In this document: positions 25,741 through 35,290 of the stretch, in pieces
Layout of the letters: each line of letters starts with the position of its first letter
Position numbering within the stretch: position 1 is the first letter of the stretch
From: Paramicrobacterium agarici
Lineage (GTDB): Bacteria > Actinomycetota > Actinomycetes > Actinomycetales > Microbacteriaceae
Reading direction: 5' to 3'
Assembly (NCBI RefSeq): GCF_002563955.1
Contig: NZ_PDJE01000001.1
Coordinates: 372,001 to 436,000 of the forward strand
DNA length: 64,000 bases
Notes under the pieces: model-generated
The model's database searches: none
What the model saw: only the letters and a program-made list of their open reading frames with translations
Told to the model about the DNA's origin: nothing
Program-made: the position numbers and the translations under genes

Positions 25741-25877
25741 TCGTGGGTTCCTTTCTCACGTGTGCGCTGCACCAGCATCCGACTAGACGTGGCGCACACA
25801 GACGTCTTGTGATTCAAGAGTGGCCTACGGGCGTTCGACGCGTCAACAGGGAGAACTCCCCATGCTCGCGCGTGCGG

Positions 25878-27263
25878 TTATGCGCCCTTGAGCCTCTCGG
25901 CAAGATAGCCGGACAAGCGGTCGAGCGACACGCGCTCCTGCGACATGGTGTCGCGGTCGCGCACCGTCACCGCCCGGTCGTCGAGCGAGTCGAAGTCGAC
26001 GGTGATGCAGAACGGCGTGCCGATCTCGTCCTGCCGGCGGTATCGGCGACCGATTGCGCCGGCATCATCGAAGTCCACGTTCCACTGCTGGCGCAGCGAG
26101 TCGCCCACCTCACGCGCAAGCGGAGAGAGCTTCTCGTTGCGGCTGAGCGGCAGCACGGCCGCCTTGACCGGGGCGAGCCGTGGGTCGAGCTTCAGCACCG
26201 TGCGCTTGTCGACGCCGCCCTTGGTATTGGGCGCTTCGTCTTCGGTGTACGCGTCGACGAGGAACGCCATCATCGAGCGCGTCAAACCGAACGAGGGCTC
26301 AATCACGTACGGAATGTAGCGCTCACCGGACGCCTGGTTGAAGTAGCTGAGCTCGGTGCCCGACGCATCCGAATGGGACTTGAGGTCGAAATCGGTGCGG
26401 TTCGCGACGCCCATGAGCTCACCCCACTCACTGCCCGTGAAACCGAAACGGTACTCGAAGTCGATCGTCCCCGCGGAGTAGTGGGCGCGCTCGTCTTCGG
26501 GAACATCGAACTGGCGCATGTTGTCGGGGTTGAGCCCTAAGTCGATGAACCAGTTCCAGCAGGTGTCTACCCACGTCTGGAACCACTCGCCCGCGTCTTC
26601 GGGGGCCGTGAAGAACTCGATCTCCATCTGCTCGAACTCCCGAGTGCGGAAGATGAAGTTTCCGGGCGTGATCTCGTTGCGGAACGCCTTGCCGATCTGG
26701 CCGATGCCGAACGGCGGCTTCTTGCGCGAGGCCGTGAGCACGTTGTTGAAGTTGACGAAGATGCCCTGCGCAGTCTCTGGTCGCAGGTAGTTCAGGCCTG
26801 CTGCCGAGTCGACGGGGCCGAGAAACGTCTTGACGAGGCCCGAGAACATCTGCGGCTCGGTCCAGCGGCCCTTGGTTCCGCAGTCGGGGCATGCGATTTC
26901 GCTCATGCCATCGCGCGGTGCGCGACCCTTCTTCTTCTCGAAGCCCTCGATGAGGTGGTCTTGGCGGTGCCGCTTGTGGCACTGCTGACACTCGACGAGG
27001 GGGTCGGTGAAGGTGGCGACGTGGCCCGAGGCCTCCCACACGGCCTTCGGCAGGATCACCGACGAGTCGAGTCCGACCATGTCGTCGCGCCCGCGCACGA
27101 AGTGCTGCCACCACTGTCGCTTGATGTTCTCTTTCAGCTCGACACCGAGGGGCCCGTAATCCCATGCCGACCGCGACCCGCCGTAGATCTCACCCGCTTG
27201 AAACACGAACCCGCGGTGGCGGGCGAGGGCGATGACGGCGTCGAGTCTGCTGGAAGCGGCCAC
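25878..27263 (-). CDS. glyS: glycyl-tRNA synthetase (single-chain homodimeric type)
   Basis: 461 residues from GTG 27263, preceded by AGGAG with 5-nt spacing; the frame is open further upstream, but the family N-terminus [20 protein letters not shown] begins here. It charges tRNA-Gly. Class II motif 2 is in [20 protein letters not shown] and motif 3 in [14 protein letters not shown]; a zinc-type insert has CQQCHKRH and [21 protein letters not shown] is the glycine-enzyme signature. Essential housekeeping gene in its own unit. Confidence 0.95.
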   Translation of the reverse strand: MAASSRLDAVIALARHRGFVFQAGEIYGGSRSAWDYGPLGVELKENIKRQWWQHFVRGRDDMVGLDSSVILPKAVWEASGHVATFTDPLVECQQCHKRHRQDHLIEGFEKKKGRAPRDGMSEIACPDCGTKGRWTEPQMFSGLVKTFLGPVDSAAGLNYLRPETAQGIFVNFNNVLTASRKKPPFGIGQIGKAFRNEITPGNFIFRTREFEQMEIEFFTAPEDAGEWFQTWVDTCWNWFIDLGLNPDNMRQFDVPEDERAHYSAGTIDFEYRFGFTGSEWGELMGVANRTDFDLKSHSDASGTELSYFNQASGERYIPYVIEPSFGLTRSMMAFLVDAYTEDEAPNTKGGVDKRTVLKLDPRLAPVKAAVLPLSRNEKLSPLAREVGDSLRQQWNVDFDDAGAIGRRYRRQDEIGTPFCITVDFDSLDDRAVTVRDRDTMSQERVSLDRLSGYLAERLKGA

Positions 27264-27373
27264 GATGGCTCCTGAGTGGGTTGTAATGCGAGAACTGCCG
27301 GATTGCGCGGCAGACTTCAGTCTATCGACTGGCCCTGGTCTCTTCACATCTGCCGGAGGTGCAGACTGGTCGG

Positions 27374-27802
27374 GTGAGTATTGACGCAGCATCCTCTCAA
27401 ACACTCCCCGACATCATCGTCTCGGCTGTCGCGATCATTCGAGATCGGCGCGTGCTCATGGTGACCGCCCGCGGTCGCGACGTCGTGTTCATGCCCGGCG
27501 GCAAGGTGGATGCCGGTGAGACACTGCTCGAGGCAGCGCAGCGTGAGTCGCGCGAAGAGATCTCGGTCGGGCTCATCTCGGACACCGTCCGTGAACTCTT
27601 CACGGTCGTGACGCAGGCTCACGGCGAGCCCGAGGGGCGCATGGTGCGCATGACGCTGTTTGCGGGAATTCCGGATGCTGAGCCGCAGCCGGCAGCGGAG
27701 GTCAGCGCCCTGCATTGGATCAGCTCCGCGGAGCTGCACCGGTGCCCGCCCGCGGGGGCCGAGGTCGTGCGTCGCCTTGCAGCATCCGGACTCATCGACT
27801 GA
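27374..27802 (+). CDS. NUDIX hydrolase
   Basis: 142 residues from GTG 27374 (an in-frame GTG at 27359 is the alternative). The Nudix box is [20 protein letters not shown] then EIS, matching GX5EX7REUXEEXGU, so it should hydrolyse a nucleoside-diphosphate-linked compound with Mg2+. FVMPGGK-like FMPGGK precedes it. CAGACT sits 6 nt before GTG 27374, a weak leaderless -10. The substrate is unknown; MutT-like cleaning or ADP-ribose hydrolysis are both possible. Confidence 0.85.
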   Translation: MSIDAASSQTLPDIIVSAVAIIRDRRVLMVTARGRDVVFMPGGKVDAGETLLEAAQRESREEISVGLISDTVRELFTVVTQAHGEPEGRMVRMTLFAGIPDAEPQPAAEVSALHWISSAELHRCPPAGAEVVRRLAASGLID

Positions 27803-27813
27803 GGAATGCAACG

Positions 27814-28428
27814 CTACTGTGCGACGAGACCCCTCAGGTGCGTTTCAACGATACGGCGGCTCAGCACACTGAAATCGGGGTCAGACGCCAGAACGCCGTG
27901 GAGTAGCAGGCCATCGACGAGCGCGTGAAGACGGGCGATTTCCACGTTGGCGTCGAGGTCGTGGCGAAGCCTCCCCGATTGCAGTCCCGATGTGATCATT
28001 CGGCCGACGAGAGTTCGGAGTCCGTCATGCAGCAGGCCGATCGGGTGCGCCGTGTCGGCACGAGTTCGTGCGGCGACGGCGAACTCGAGCCACACGACCG
28101 CCTCGGTCTCTCGGGTCTCGTCGAGCGGCAGAACCTCGCAGAGCATGTCGACGGCCGCAGTCGTGCGCGCTTCTGCGGAATCGGCGGTACCGAGCGCGCC
28201 GAGATGCGATTCAAGCCGTGCCGTCGTGCGATCGACAAGCGTTTCAGCAGCGAACCGCAACAGCTCGTTGTGCCCGGCGAAGTAGTGGCGCACAGATCCA
28301 ACGGCGAGCCCCGACTCTGAGGCGATGGACGCGAGTGTCGCGGCACGCAGTCCCCCGTGGGCGATGACGGCGAGAACGGCTTCGGCGATGGCGTCACGTC
28401 GAGCGCTAGCATCCACGATCTTGGGCAT
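27814..28428 (-). CDS. TetR family transcriptional regulator
   Basis: 204 residues. The N-terminal domain has RRDAIAEAVLAVIAHGGLRA then the HTH TLASIASESGLAVGSVRHYF (about residues 32-51). The C-terminal domain matches the TetR_C_6/BetI-like group by LVDRTTARLESHL and LEFAVAARTRADTAHPIG. It is divergent from two small membrane-protein genes across a 37-nt gap holding a palindrome (28439-28454), which is probably its operator. Regulation of both itself and the membrane genes is the natural inference. Confidence 0.86.
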   Translation of the reverse strand: MPKIVDASARRDAIAEAVLAVIAHGGLRAATLASIASESGLAVGSVRHYFAGHNELLRFAAETLVDRTTARLESHLGALGTADSAEARTTAAVDMLCEVLPLDETRETEAVVWLEFAVAARTRADTAHPIGLLHDGLRTLVGRMITSGLQSGRLRHDLDANVEIARLHALVDGLLLHGVLASDPDFSVLSRRIVETHLRGLVAQ

Positions 28429-28438
28429 GCATCTTTTT

Positions 28439-28458
28439 TAGCAGACATGTGCTATTTT
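28439..28458. promoter_or_regulatory. TetR operator and -10 box for small membrane-protein operon
   Basis: Inverted repeat TAGCA-GACATG-TGCTA (28439-28454) overlaps the -10 box TATTTT (28453-28458), which is 7 nt before ATG 28466. A second perfect palindrome AGCATGCT spans the start codon (28463-28470). The region is much more A/T-rich than its surroundings. Confidence 0.6.
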
Positions 28459-28465
28459 ATTTAGC

Positions 28466-28771
28466 ATGCTGTTGCCAATAAAAGATCACCACGGGCTCGA
28501 GACGGTCCTGAATGTGCTGCTCATTCGCTTTGGGATCATCGCTGCTGTCGTTGTCGCGATCATGGTCGGTCTGTTCGCGATTGCACTGTGGCTGCGCAGG
28601 CGCGGCAGGCTGGGAGACGCTTCGCGCCGCGTCGCCCCGCTCGCGCGCAAAGCCGCCGAGTATCGCTCGCGCCGCAGCCACGGTCGTAGCGATATCGTCT
28701 CGTCTGGGCTCTCGTCGCTCGCGTCCGCGCTCGAGCGCCACGACGACAAGCACAACGAACACGACCGATGA
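28466..28771 (+). CDS. small membrane protein of unknown function, first of a pair
   Basis: 101 residues: a short polar N-terminus, one membrane helix at about 20-43 (RFGIIAAVVVAIMVGLFAIA, then LWL), then a strongly basic and later His/Asp-rich cytosolic tail ending ERHDDKHNEHDR. It is not a four-helix SMR exporter. It is leaderless (TATTTT 7 nt upstream) and its stop overlaps the start of the 50-residue gene as ATGA. Control by the divergent TetR is likely. I do not recognise the family. Confidence 0.65.
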   Translation: MLLPIKDHHGLETVLNVLLIRFGIIAAVVVAIMVGLFAIALWLRRRGRLGDASRRVAPLARKAAEYRSRRSHGRSDIVSSGLSSLASALERHDDKHNEHDR

Positions 28772-28920
28772 CCATTCGCACGGTCATGTCGGTTCGCACA
28801 GGCCTTGTCGAGCACCTCATCGCCGACATGCTCATCAAGGCCGCGATCGTCGGCGTCAGCGTGGTCATCGTGATCGTGGCTATGGTGATCCTTTGGAAGA
28901 CGGTCGGCCGCGGACGTTGA
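28768..28920 (+). CDS. 50-residue membrane peptide, second of a pair
   Basis: ATG 28768 opens MTIRTVMSVRTGLVEHLIAD, followed by a membrane helix (AAIVGVSVVIVIVAMVILW) and a basic end KTVGRGR; stop at 28918. The positive-outside/inside balance suggests both termini are cationic, with the C-terminus inside. Its start overlaps the stop of the 101-residue membrane gene, so the two proteins should be made together, perhaps as a complex. Too short for most gene callers. Function unknown. Confidence 0.6.
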   Translation: MTIRTVMSVRTGLVEHLIADMLIKAAIVGVSVVIVIVAMVILWKTVGRGR

Positions 28921-29012
28921 CCCGGCGGATACTCCCCCTCGACCCAGGCTATTGCCGAAGGACGCTGCTCTGAACGGCTGAAAACCACCGAATTCGATAA
29001 TTGCCCTGAAGG

Positions 29013-29059
29013 AGCGCAACGGCGGCCCTCCGAGGAGGGCCGCCGCTGTGCGTTGCGCT
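29013..29059. terminator. large GC-rich hairpin between the small membrane genes and icd
   Basis: Inner stem GGCGGCCCT (29021-29029) with AGGGCCGCC (29036-29044), and an outer stem AGCGCAAC (29013-29020) with GTTGCGCT (29052-29059). No T tract follows on either strand, so it is a structural or Rho-assisted terminator for two convergent units. Confidence 0.65.
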
Positions 29060-29064
29060 GACGA

Positions 29065-31284
29065 TCAGTCGTGCAGCGTGTTCAGGATGCTGTTGAGCGT
29101 CGCCGACGGTCGCATGACGGCATCCGCCTTCGCCTCGTCGGGGCGGTAGTAGCCGCCCAGCTCAACCGGCGAGCCCTGAACCTCAATGAGCTCCTGCTCG
29201 ATCTGGTCGGACTGCGCCTCGAACTTCTCGGCGATCGGCTGCAGCGCCTCAGCGAGCGGAGCATCGTCAGTCTGCTTCGCGAGCTCTTCGGCCCAGTAGC
29301 GCGCGAGCCAGAAATGGCTGCCGCGGTTGTCGCGCTCGCCTGCCCTGCGCGACGGCGACTTGTTCTCGTTGAGGAACGTTGCTGTCGCAGCATCCAGGGT
29401 CTCGCCAAGCACTGCCGCACGCCGGTTGTCCCGCGCACGCGCGAGGTGGCGGAATGACTCGGCGAGCGCCATGAACTCACCGAGCGAGTCCCAGCGCAGG
29501 TGGTTCTCTTCAACCAGTTGCTGTACGTGCTTGGGCGCAGAGCCGCCCGCGCCGGTCTCGAACAGGCCACCGCCCGCGAGCAGGGGAACGACAGAGAGCA
29601 TCTTGGCGCTCGTGCCGAGCTCGAGGATCGGGAACAGGTCGGTGTTGTAGTCGCGCAGCACGTTTCCCGTTACCGAGATGGTGTCTTTGCCCTCGCGGAT
29701 GCGGTCGATCGAGAGCTTCGTGGCCTCGATCGGCGAGAGAATGCGGATGTCGAGACCGTCGGTGTCGTGTTTGGGCAGCTCGTCGTTGACCTTGGCGATG
29801 AGCTCGGCGTCGTGCGCGCGCGTCTCGTCGAGCCAGAACACCGCCGGAGTGTCAGAGAGGCGTGCACGCTCGACAGCGAGACGCACCCAGTCACGCACGG
29901 GGACGTCCTTTGTCTGGCACGCGCGCCAAATGTCTCCGGGCTCGACATCGTGCTGCAAGAGCACGTCGCCGGCCTGGTTGACCACCTCGACCGAACCGGC
30001 GGCGGAGATCAGGAACGTCTTGTCGTGGCTGCCGTACTCCTCGGCCTTCTGCGCCATGAGTCCGACGTTGGGCACCGAGCCCATGGTCGTCGGGTCGAAA
30101 GCGCCGTTCGCCTTGCAGTCGTCGACGACGGCCTTGTAGACGCCCGCATACGAGCTGTCGGGAATGACGGCGAGCGTCTCGGCGGGATTGCCCGCGGCAT
30201 CCCACATGATTCCGCCACCGCGGATCATCGCGGGCATCGAGGCGTCGATGATGACGTCTGAAGGAACGTGCAGGTTGGTGATGCCCTTGTCGGAGTTGAC
30301 CATCGCGATCTGCGGTGCGTTGGCGAAGCCCTCGTCGACGGCAGCGCGAACGCCATCAGCCACGTCGGCGGGGAGCGCGTCAAGACCGGAGAGGATGCCG
30401 CCAAGGCCATTGTCTGGCGTGAGCCCCGCCGCGGCCAACTGCTCGCCGTACCTCTCGAAGACGGCGGGCAGGACAGCGCGAACCACGTGCCCGAAGATGA
30501 TCGGGTCGGAGACCTTCATCATGGTGGCCTTGAGGTGCGCCGAGAACAGCACGTCTTCGCGCTTGGCGCGCTCGACCTGCTCGGCGAGGAATGCGTCAAG
30601 CGCCTTCGCGCTCATGAACGTCGCATCGACGATCTCGCCCTCGAGCACGTCGAGACCGTCTTTCAGAACGGTGACGCCGTCTGAGGTGACGAGGCGAATC
30701 TGCAGCACGTCGTCGGTCGCGAGGGTGACGGACTTCTCGTTGTGACGGAAGTCGCCCGAGTCCATCGTGACCACGTCGGTCTTGCTGTCTGCACTCCACT
30801 CACCCATCGAGTGCGGATGCTTGCGCGCGTACTCCTTGACCGAGCGCGGTGCCCTTCGGTCGGAGTTGCCCTCACGCAGCACGGGGTTGACGGCGCTTCC
30901 CTTGACGCTGTCGTATCGAGCTCGAATATCGCGCTCGTCGTCGGTCGACGGCTCGTCGGGGTAGTCGGGAAGCGCGACGCCCTGCGCCTGAAGCTCGGCG
31001 ACGACGGCCTTGAGCTGCGGCACGGAGGCCGAGATGTTCGGCAGCTTGATGATGTTCGCTTCCGGGGTCTTCGCCAGCGCACCGAGCTCAGCGAGTGCGT
31101 CGGCTTCGCGCTGCGCCTCGGGCAGGAGGTCGGAGAACGCGGCGATGACGCGTCCGGCGAGCGAGATGTCACGCGTCTCGACCTCGACGCCGGCCTTGCT
31201 TGCGAACGCCTGCACGACAGGCAGGAACGAGTGGGTCGCGAGCATGGGAGCTTCGTCGGTGTGCGTGTAGATGATGGTCGCCAT
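29065..31284 (-). CDS. icd: NADP-dependent isocitrate dehydrogenase, monomeric type
   Basis: 739 residues from ATG 31284, the standard length of monomeric IDH; the frame is open upstream, but [20 protein letters not shown] is the family start. It decarboxylates isocitrate to 2-oxoglutarate and makes NADPH in the TCA cycle. Motifs include [20 protein letters not shown], the phosphate-loop region [10 protein letters not shown] with later [18 protein letters not shown], and [17 protein letters not shown]. Single-gene unit closed by the hairpin at 29013-29059. Confidence 0.97.
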   Translation of the reverse strand: MATIIYTHTDEAPMLATHSFLPVVQAFASKAGVEVETRDISLAGRVIAAFSDLLPEAQREADALAELGALAKTPEANIIKLPNISASVPQLKAVVAELQAQGVALPDYPDEPSTDDERDIRARYDSVKGSAVNPVLREGNSDRRAPRSVKEYARKHPHSMGEWSADSKTDVVTMDSGDFRHNEKSVTLATDDVLQIRLVTSDGVTVLKDGLDVLEGEIVDATFMSAKALDAFLAEQVERAKREDVLFSAHLKATMMKVSDPIIFGHVVRAVLPAVFERYGEQLAAAGLTPDNGLGGILSGLDALPADVADGVRAAVDEGFANAPQIAMVNSDKGITNLHVPSDVIIDASMPAMIRGGGIMWDAAGNPAETLAVIPDSSYAGVYKAVVDDCKANGAFDPTTMGSVPNVGLMAQKAEEYGSHDKTFLISAAGSVEVVNQAGDVLLQHDVEPGDIWRACQTKDVPVRDWVRLAVERARLSDTPAVFWLDETRAHDAELIAKVNDELPKHDTDGLDIRILSPIEATKLSIDRIREGKDTISVTGNVLRDYNTDLFPILELGTSAKMLSVVPLLAGGGLFETGAGGSAPKHVQQLVEENHLRWDSLGEFMALAESFRHLARARDNRRAAVLGETLDAATATFLNENKSPSRRAGERDNRGSHFWLARYWAEELAKQTDDAPLAEALQPIAEKFEAQSDQIEQELIEVQGSPVELGGYYRPDEAKADAVMRPSATLNSILNTLHD

Positions 31285-31383
31285 AGATGTACGCTTCCTC
31301 AATCTCTGGGATGTCAGGTCCGCTGCGGGGTCTGCGCGGGGCACCACTACAAAACTACCCGACATGCGGGCGCTCTGCGCTCG

Positions 31384-32142
31384 TCAGGCCGCGGTGCCGA
31401 GGCTTTCAAGCGTCACGGGGTGCGTAAGCGGCTCGCCCGCCGCAATGCGCCGCAGCTCGGCCACCTCGACGTCGATCATCCTGTCGACCTCGCTCCCGAC
31501 GGAGCCCGCGATGTGCGGGGTCAAGATGACATGAGGATGCTCGTAGAACGGGTGATCCGCGGGAAGCACCCACGGCGTCGTCACGTCGAGAACAGCGTAG
31601 AGGTCTCCGCAAAGCACGCGCTCGACGAGAGCATCCTGATCGATGATCGAACCGCGCGACGTGTTGATGAGGGTGGCGCCCGGCGGCATCCCGTCGATCA
31701 GCGACCGCGAGAGCATCCCCTCCGTCGATGGAAGCGCGGGCGCGTGCACCGAGACGACATCGCACGTAGCGCACAGCTGATCGAGGCTCGCCGGGGCGAC
31801 ACCGAGGGCCTGAATCTGGTCATCGGTGAGGGTCGGATCGAAGAGAACCACGTCGAGATCAAAGGGCCGCAGCAGCTCGACGACGCGCCGCCCGATGCGC
31901 GACGCCCCGACGATTCCCACGCGCCGGCGGTAGTTACCGACGACGCCCAGCTGGGCTTGGTCGATGAAGGCTCGCTCGGCGCGATACTGACGAGCGATCG
32001 GCAGAATCCGTTTGTTCGCCACAAGGATCATCGCGAGGGTGTACTCGGCGACGGGCAACGCGTTCGCGTCGACGGCCGACGACACCTCGATTCCACGCTC
32101 CCAGACCTCGGGCGCCAGTAGCTCCTTGACCGAGCCGCCCAC
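31384..32142 (-). pseudogene. D-2-hydroxyacid dehydrogenase lacking its N-terminal ~80 residues
   Basis: 252 residues from GTG 32142. Family motifs are present from HVGGSVKELLAPEVWERG on: VSSAVDANALPVAEYTLAMI, the NAD fold RRVGIVGASRIGRRVVELL, the Arg in INTSRGSIIDQ, and the His in LTPHIAGSVG. Family members are usually about 320-340 residues. Upstream in frame the homology continues only about 13 codons (TSLALRLELLH) before a TAG, and thrC ends 73 nt away, so the first half of the substrate domain is gone. The usual Glu of the DPEP-type motif is Trp here (TTPWVLPADHP). Most likely a decayed gene; a functional short form is possible. Confidence 0.65.
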
Positions 32143-32214
32143 GTGCAGAAGCTCGAGTCGAAGCGCCAGCGAGGTCTACGCTCTCAGATCCCAACACTCA
32201 CCGGCATTCTGGAA

Positions 32215-33636
32215 TCAGCGGAGGGCGAGCTCCTCAATGAGATCACGGAGCCTGCGCTCGTCGTTCGGCAGCTTCGTCACACGCTGTGGAGCGTCGAGGA
32301 GAGCCTGAGTCTCGGCATCGGGCTCGACCGGAGAGCCGAGCGCCTCACTGATGGTGTCCGAGAACTTCTCGGGCTTTGCCGTCTCAAGCACGAGCATTGG
32401 AACACCCGGCTCCACGTGGTCACGCGCAACCTTTGCACCGTCTGCCGTGTGCGGGTCGAGTACGACACCATTGCTCTTCGCAAACGCTCGGATCGTGTCG
32501 AGACGGTCCTGGTGCGAGCTGGTCCCGCTGACAATCCCGAACTCGTCAGCGAAGCGCTCCTGCTCACTCGAGAGATCGAACTCGCCTTCAGCGGCAAGCG
32601 CCGCCCAGGCAGCAGCCGTGCGCTCCGGGTCCCGCCCGAGCAGGTCAAACACGAAGCGCTCGAGGTTCGACGCCCTCGATACGTCCATCGATGGGCTCGA
32701 CGTCGCAAGAGTATCTGCAGCCGAACGCGGACGATACCGCCCGGTGCGGAAGAACTCGTCGAGAACGTTGTTCTCGTTCGTCGCGAGCACGAGCTTGCGC
32801 ACGGGAAGCCCCATGAGGCGAGCGTAGAGACCCGAGAGGATGTTGCCGAAGTTGCCGGACGGCACGGCAAACGACACCTCGAACCCGTCGCGCTTCTCGG
32901 CGGGCACGTCATCGGTCACGCGCAGCCATGCCCACACGTAGTACACAATCTGCGCAGAGATACGGCCGAAGTTGATGGAGTTGACGGCGCCGATGTGGTG
33001 CTCACGCTTGAACGCGAGGTCTTCGGCGAGGCTCTTGACGAGGTGCTGGCAGTCGTCGAAGACGCCCTCGACCGCAATGTTGTGAATGTTGTCGTCGTGC
33101 AGCGAATACATCTGGGCGCGCTGGAACGGACTCATGCGCCCCTGCGGCGAGAGCATGAACACCGAGATGCGGTCGCGTCCGCGCAGCGCGTGCTCGGCAG
33201 CGGAGCCCGTGTCGCCCGACGTCGCGCCAAGCACGTTGAGCACGTCGCCCAAGGTCGCGAGCACGTACTCCAGCGCTTCACCCAGAAACTGCATCGCCAT
33301 GTCTTTGAACGCGAGCGTCGGCCCTTCTGAAAGTCCGACGAGCGTCATGCCGTCTCCGATGTCGGTGAGCGGCACCGCGCGGTCTGACGCGTACTTGGCC
33401 GGATCGTACGCTGCACGGCACAGGCGCGCGAGGTCATCGCGCGGAATCTCGGTAGCGAAGAGGCCGATCACCTCGGTCGCGAGCTCGGAGTAGCTCAGCG
33501 AGCGCCACCGCTCAAGATCGCCGCCGATCTGCGGCATCCGCTCGGGAACCGCAAGCCCGCCGTTCGGTGCGAGACCCTCCACGAGAATGTCGCTGTAGTG
33601 ACCGATCGTTCCCCCGCGTGTGGAGATGTATTGCAC
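32215..33636 (-). CDS. thrC: threonine synthase
   Basis: 473 residues from GTG 33636, beginning VQYISTRGGTIGHYSDILVE. It converts O-phosphohomoserine to threonine with PLP. The PLP Lys is K111 in GPTLAFKDMAMQFLGEAL, and the phosphate-binding loop is LGATSGDTGSAAEHAL. The length and FGRISAQIVYYVWAW-type motif place it with the longer, yeast/E. coli-like class rather than the 360-residue class. The frame is open upstream, but this GTG matches the family start. Confidence 0.95.
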   Translation of the reverse strand: MQYISTRGGTIGHYSDILVEGLAPNGGLAVPERMPQIGGDLERWRSLSYSELATEVIGLFATEIPRDDLARLCRAAYDPAKYASDRAVPLTDIGDGMTLVGLSEGPTLAFKDMAMQFLGEALEYVLATLGDVLNVLGATSGDTGSAAEHALRGRDRISVFMLSPQGRMSPFQRAQMYSLHDDNIHNIAVEGVFDDCQHLVKSLAEDLAFKREHHIGAVNSINFGRISAQIVYYVWAWLRVTDDVPAEKRDGFEVSFAVPSGNFGNILSGLYARLMGLPVRKLVLATNENNVLDEFFRTGRYRPRSAADTLATSSPSMDVSRASNLERFVFDLLGRDPERTAAAWAALAAEGEFDLSSEQERFADEFGIVSGTSSHQDRLDTIRAFAKSNGVVLDPHTADGAKVARDHVEPGVPMLVLETAKPEKFSDTISEALGSPVEPDAETQALLDAPQRVTKLPNDERRLRDLIEELALR

Positions 33637-33743
33637 GGACGGTGCCCTTCGTTCTCGCCTGTTCCGGTGCCCTGCGCACACGAACGCCTCGGCGCCCATC
33701 GTACGCGAGTCTCGGCACGCGCGAGTGGCGATGCCCGGTGGCG

Positions 33744-34499
33744 TTACGGCAGACGCGGGATGGACGCGACGAGGCTGCGCGCGTAATCGGTGCCAGGGTT
33801 CGACAGGATGCTGCTGGTCGCAGCGTGCTCGACGATACGGCCGTCTTTCAGCACGACCGTGCTCTCGCACAGCGCCGCGACGCTCGTGAGGTCGTGCGAC
33901 ACCATGAGCAGCGCGAGTCCCGTCTCGCGACGCAGGCGCTGCAGCACCTCGATCACCTGGATGCGCGTCGTCACGTCGAGCGCACTGACCGGCTCATCGG
34001 CCAGCAGCACCTTCGGGCGGCACACGATCGCCCGAGCGATGGCGATGCGCTGACGCTGCCCTCCCGAGAACTCGTGCGGAAAGCGTCGCAGCACATCGCG
34101 CTCCAGACCGACGGATGCCAGAGCGTCGACCACGCGCTCGCGCGCGGTGTCACCCGACGCGATGTCGAGCGAACGCAGGGGCTCGGCCACGATGCGGTCG
34201 ATGCGCTGCCTCGGGTCGAGCGACGAGTACGGATCTTGAAAGACCGTCTGCACCGACGATCGGAAGCGCCGCATGAGGCTGCGGTCGCGCCGGGCGAGCG
34301 GTGCGCCGTCGAACAGCACCTCCCCGCTCGTCGGGGCGATGAGTCCGAGCAGAAGCGACAGGACCGTCGACTTGCCCGCCCCGGACTCCCCCACAAGTCC
34401 GATGCTCTCGCCCGCGTCGATCGAGAACGACACGTCGTCGACGACGGTCCGCGCTCGCCCGTAGGCGAACGAGGTGCCGCGAAGCTCGAGAAGGCTCAT
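33744..34499 (-). CDS. peptide/nickel-type ABC importer ATP-binding protein (DppF-like)
   Basis: 251 residues. Walker A GESGAGKST, Q-loop QTVFQDPYSSLDPR (the Opp/Dpp hallmark), signature FSGGQRQRIAIARAI and Walker B VLLADEPVSALD. Last gene of a six-gene operon; its start overlaps the sister ATPase stop. The C-terminal oligopeptide extension is short, ending RSLVASIPRLP. With the other five genes it forms an importer for peptides or a related small substrate. Confidence 0.92.
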   Translation of the reverse strand: MSLLELRGTSFAYGRARTVVDDVSFSIDAGESIGLVGESGAGKSTVLSLLLGLIAPTSGEVLFDGAPLARRDRSLMRRFRSSVQTVFQDPYSSLDPRQRIDRIVAEPLRSLDIASGDTARERVVDALASVGLERDVLRRFPHEFSGGQRQRIAIARAIVCRPKVLLADEPVSALDVTTRIQVIEVLQRLRRETGLALLMVSHDLTSVAALCESTVVLKDGRIVEHAATSSILSNPGTDYARSLVASIPRLP

Positions 34500-35290
34500 G
34501 CGTCGCCCCCATCGAGCGTGCGATCAAGAGCACGAGCGCTCTCGACGAGCCGCTGCGTGTACTCGTGCCGTGGCGCGTCGATGACCTCGCGCACGGGACC
34601 GGATTCGACCGCGACGCCCCGGCGCAGAACCGTGACGCGCTGCGCCATGCGCGACACGACGGCGAGATCGTGGCTGATGAACAGCAGCGCCATGTCGCGC
34701 TCGGCGACCAGGCGATCGAGCAGGTCGAGCACCTCGTTCTGCACGGTCACGTCGAGCGCGGTCGTCGGTTCGTCGGCAATCAGCAGACGGGGATGCGCCG
34801 CAAGCGCGATGGCGATCGCGACGCGTTGGCGCTGGCCGCCCGAGAGCTCGTGGGGGAACGCACGCGCCGCCCGCTCGTCGGGCAGCGACACGGTGACGAG
34901 CGCATCGTGCACCGCGGCCGACAGCTCGCGCCCGCGGAGGCCGCGGTGCCTGGCGATGGGCTCTGCGATCTGCTTTCCCACTCGCATGAGCGGGTCGAGT
35001 GCTGTGAGCGGCTCTTGAAAGACGATGGATGCTGCCGGCCCACGCAGTGGGCGCAGCGCGCGGTCTGTCGCGCCGACGATCTGCTGACCGTCGAGCAGCA
35101 CGGAGCCGTGCGCCGTGAGACCCGCGTCGAGAAGACCCGTGATCGCGAGCGACGTGACGGACTTGCCCGACCCCGATTCTCCGATGAGGCCGACGCGTTC
35201 ACCAGCATCCACCGTGAACGAGAGGTCGCTCACCAGGGCGTCGCCGTCACGCGTGCGAACGCTCAGCCCCGACACCTCGAGAAAACTCAT
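34496..35290 (-). CDS. peptide/nickel-type ABC importer ATP-binding protein (DppD-like)
   Basis: 264 residues from ATG 35290, which overlaps the permease stop; the open frame continues upstream only as a shadow. Walker A GESGSGKS, Q-loop SIVFQEPLTALDPLMRVGKQ, signature LSGGQRQRVAIAIAL, Walker B LLIADEPTTALDVTVQ. It forms a heterodimeric motor with the overlapping DppF-like ATPase for the two permeases encoded upstream. Confidence 0.92.
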   Translation of the reverse strand: MSFLEVSGLSVRTRDGDALVSDLSFTVDAGERVGLIGESGSGKSVTSLAITGLLDAGLTAHGSVLLDGQQIVGATDRALRPLRGPAASIVFQEPLTALDPLMRVGKQIAEPIARHRGLRGRELSAAVHDALVTVSLPDERAARAFPHELSGGQRQRVAIAIALAAHPRLLIADEPTTALDVTVQNEVLDLLDRLVAERDMALLFISHDLAVVSRMAQRVTVLRRGVAVESGPVREVIDAPRHEYTQRLVESARALDRTLDGGDA

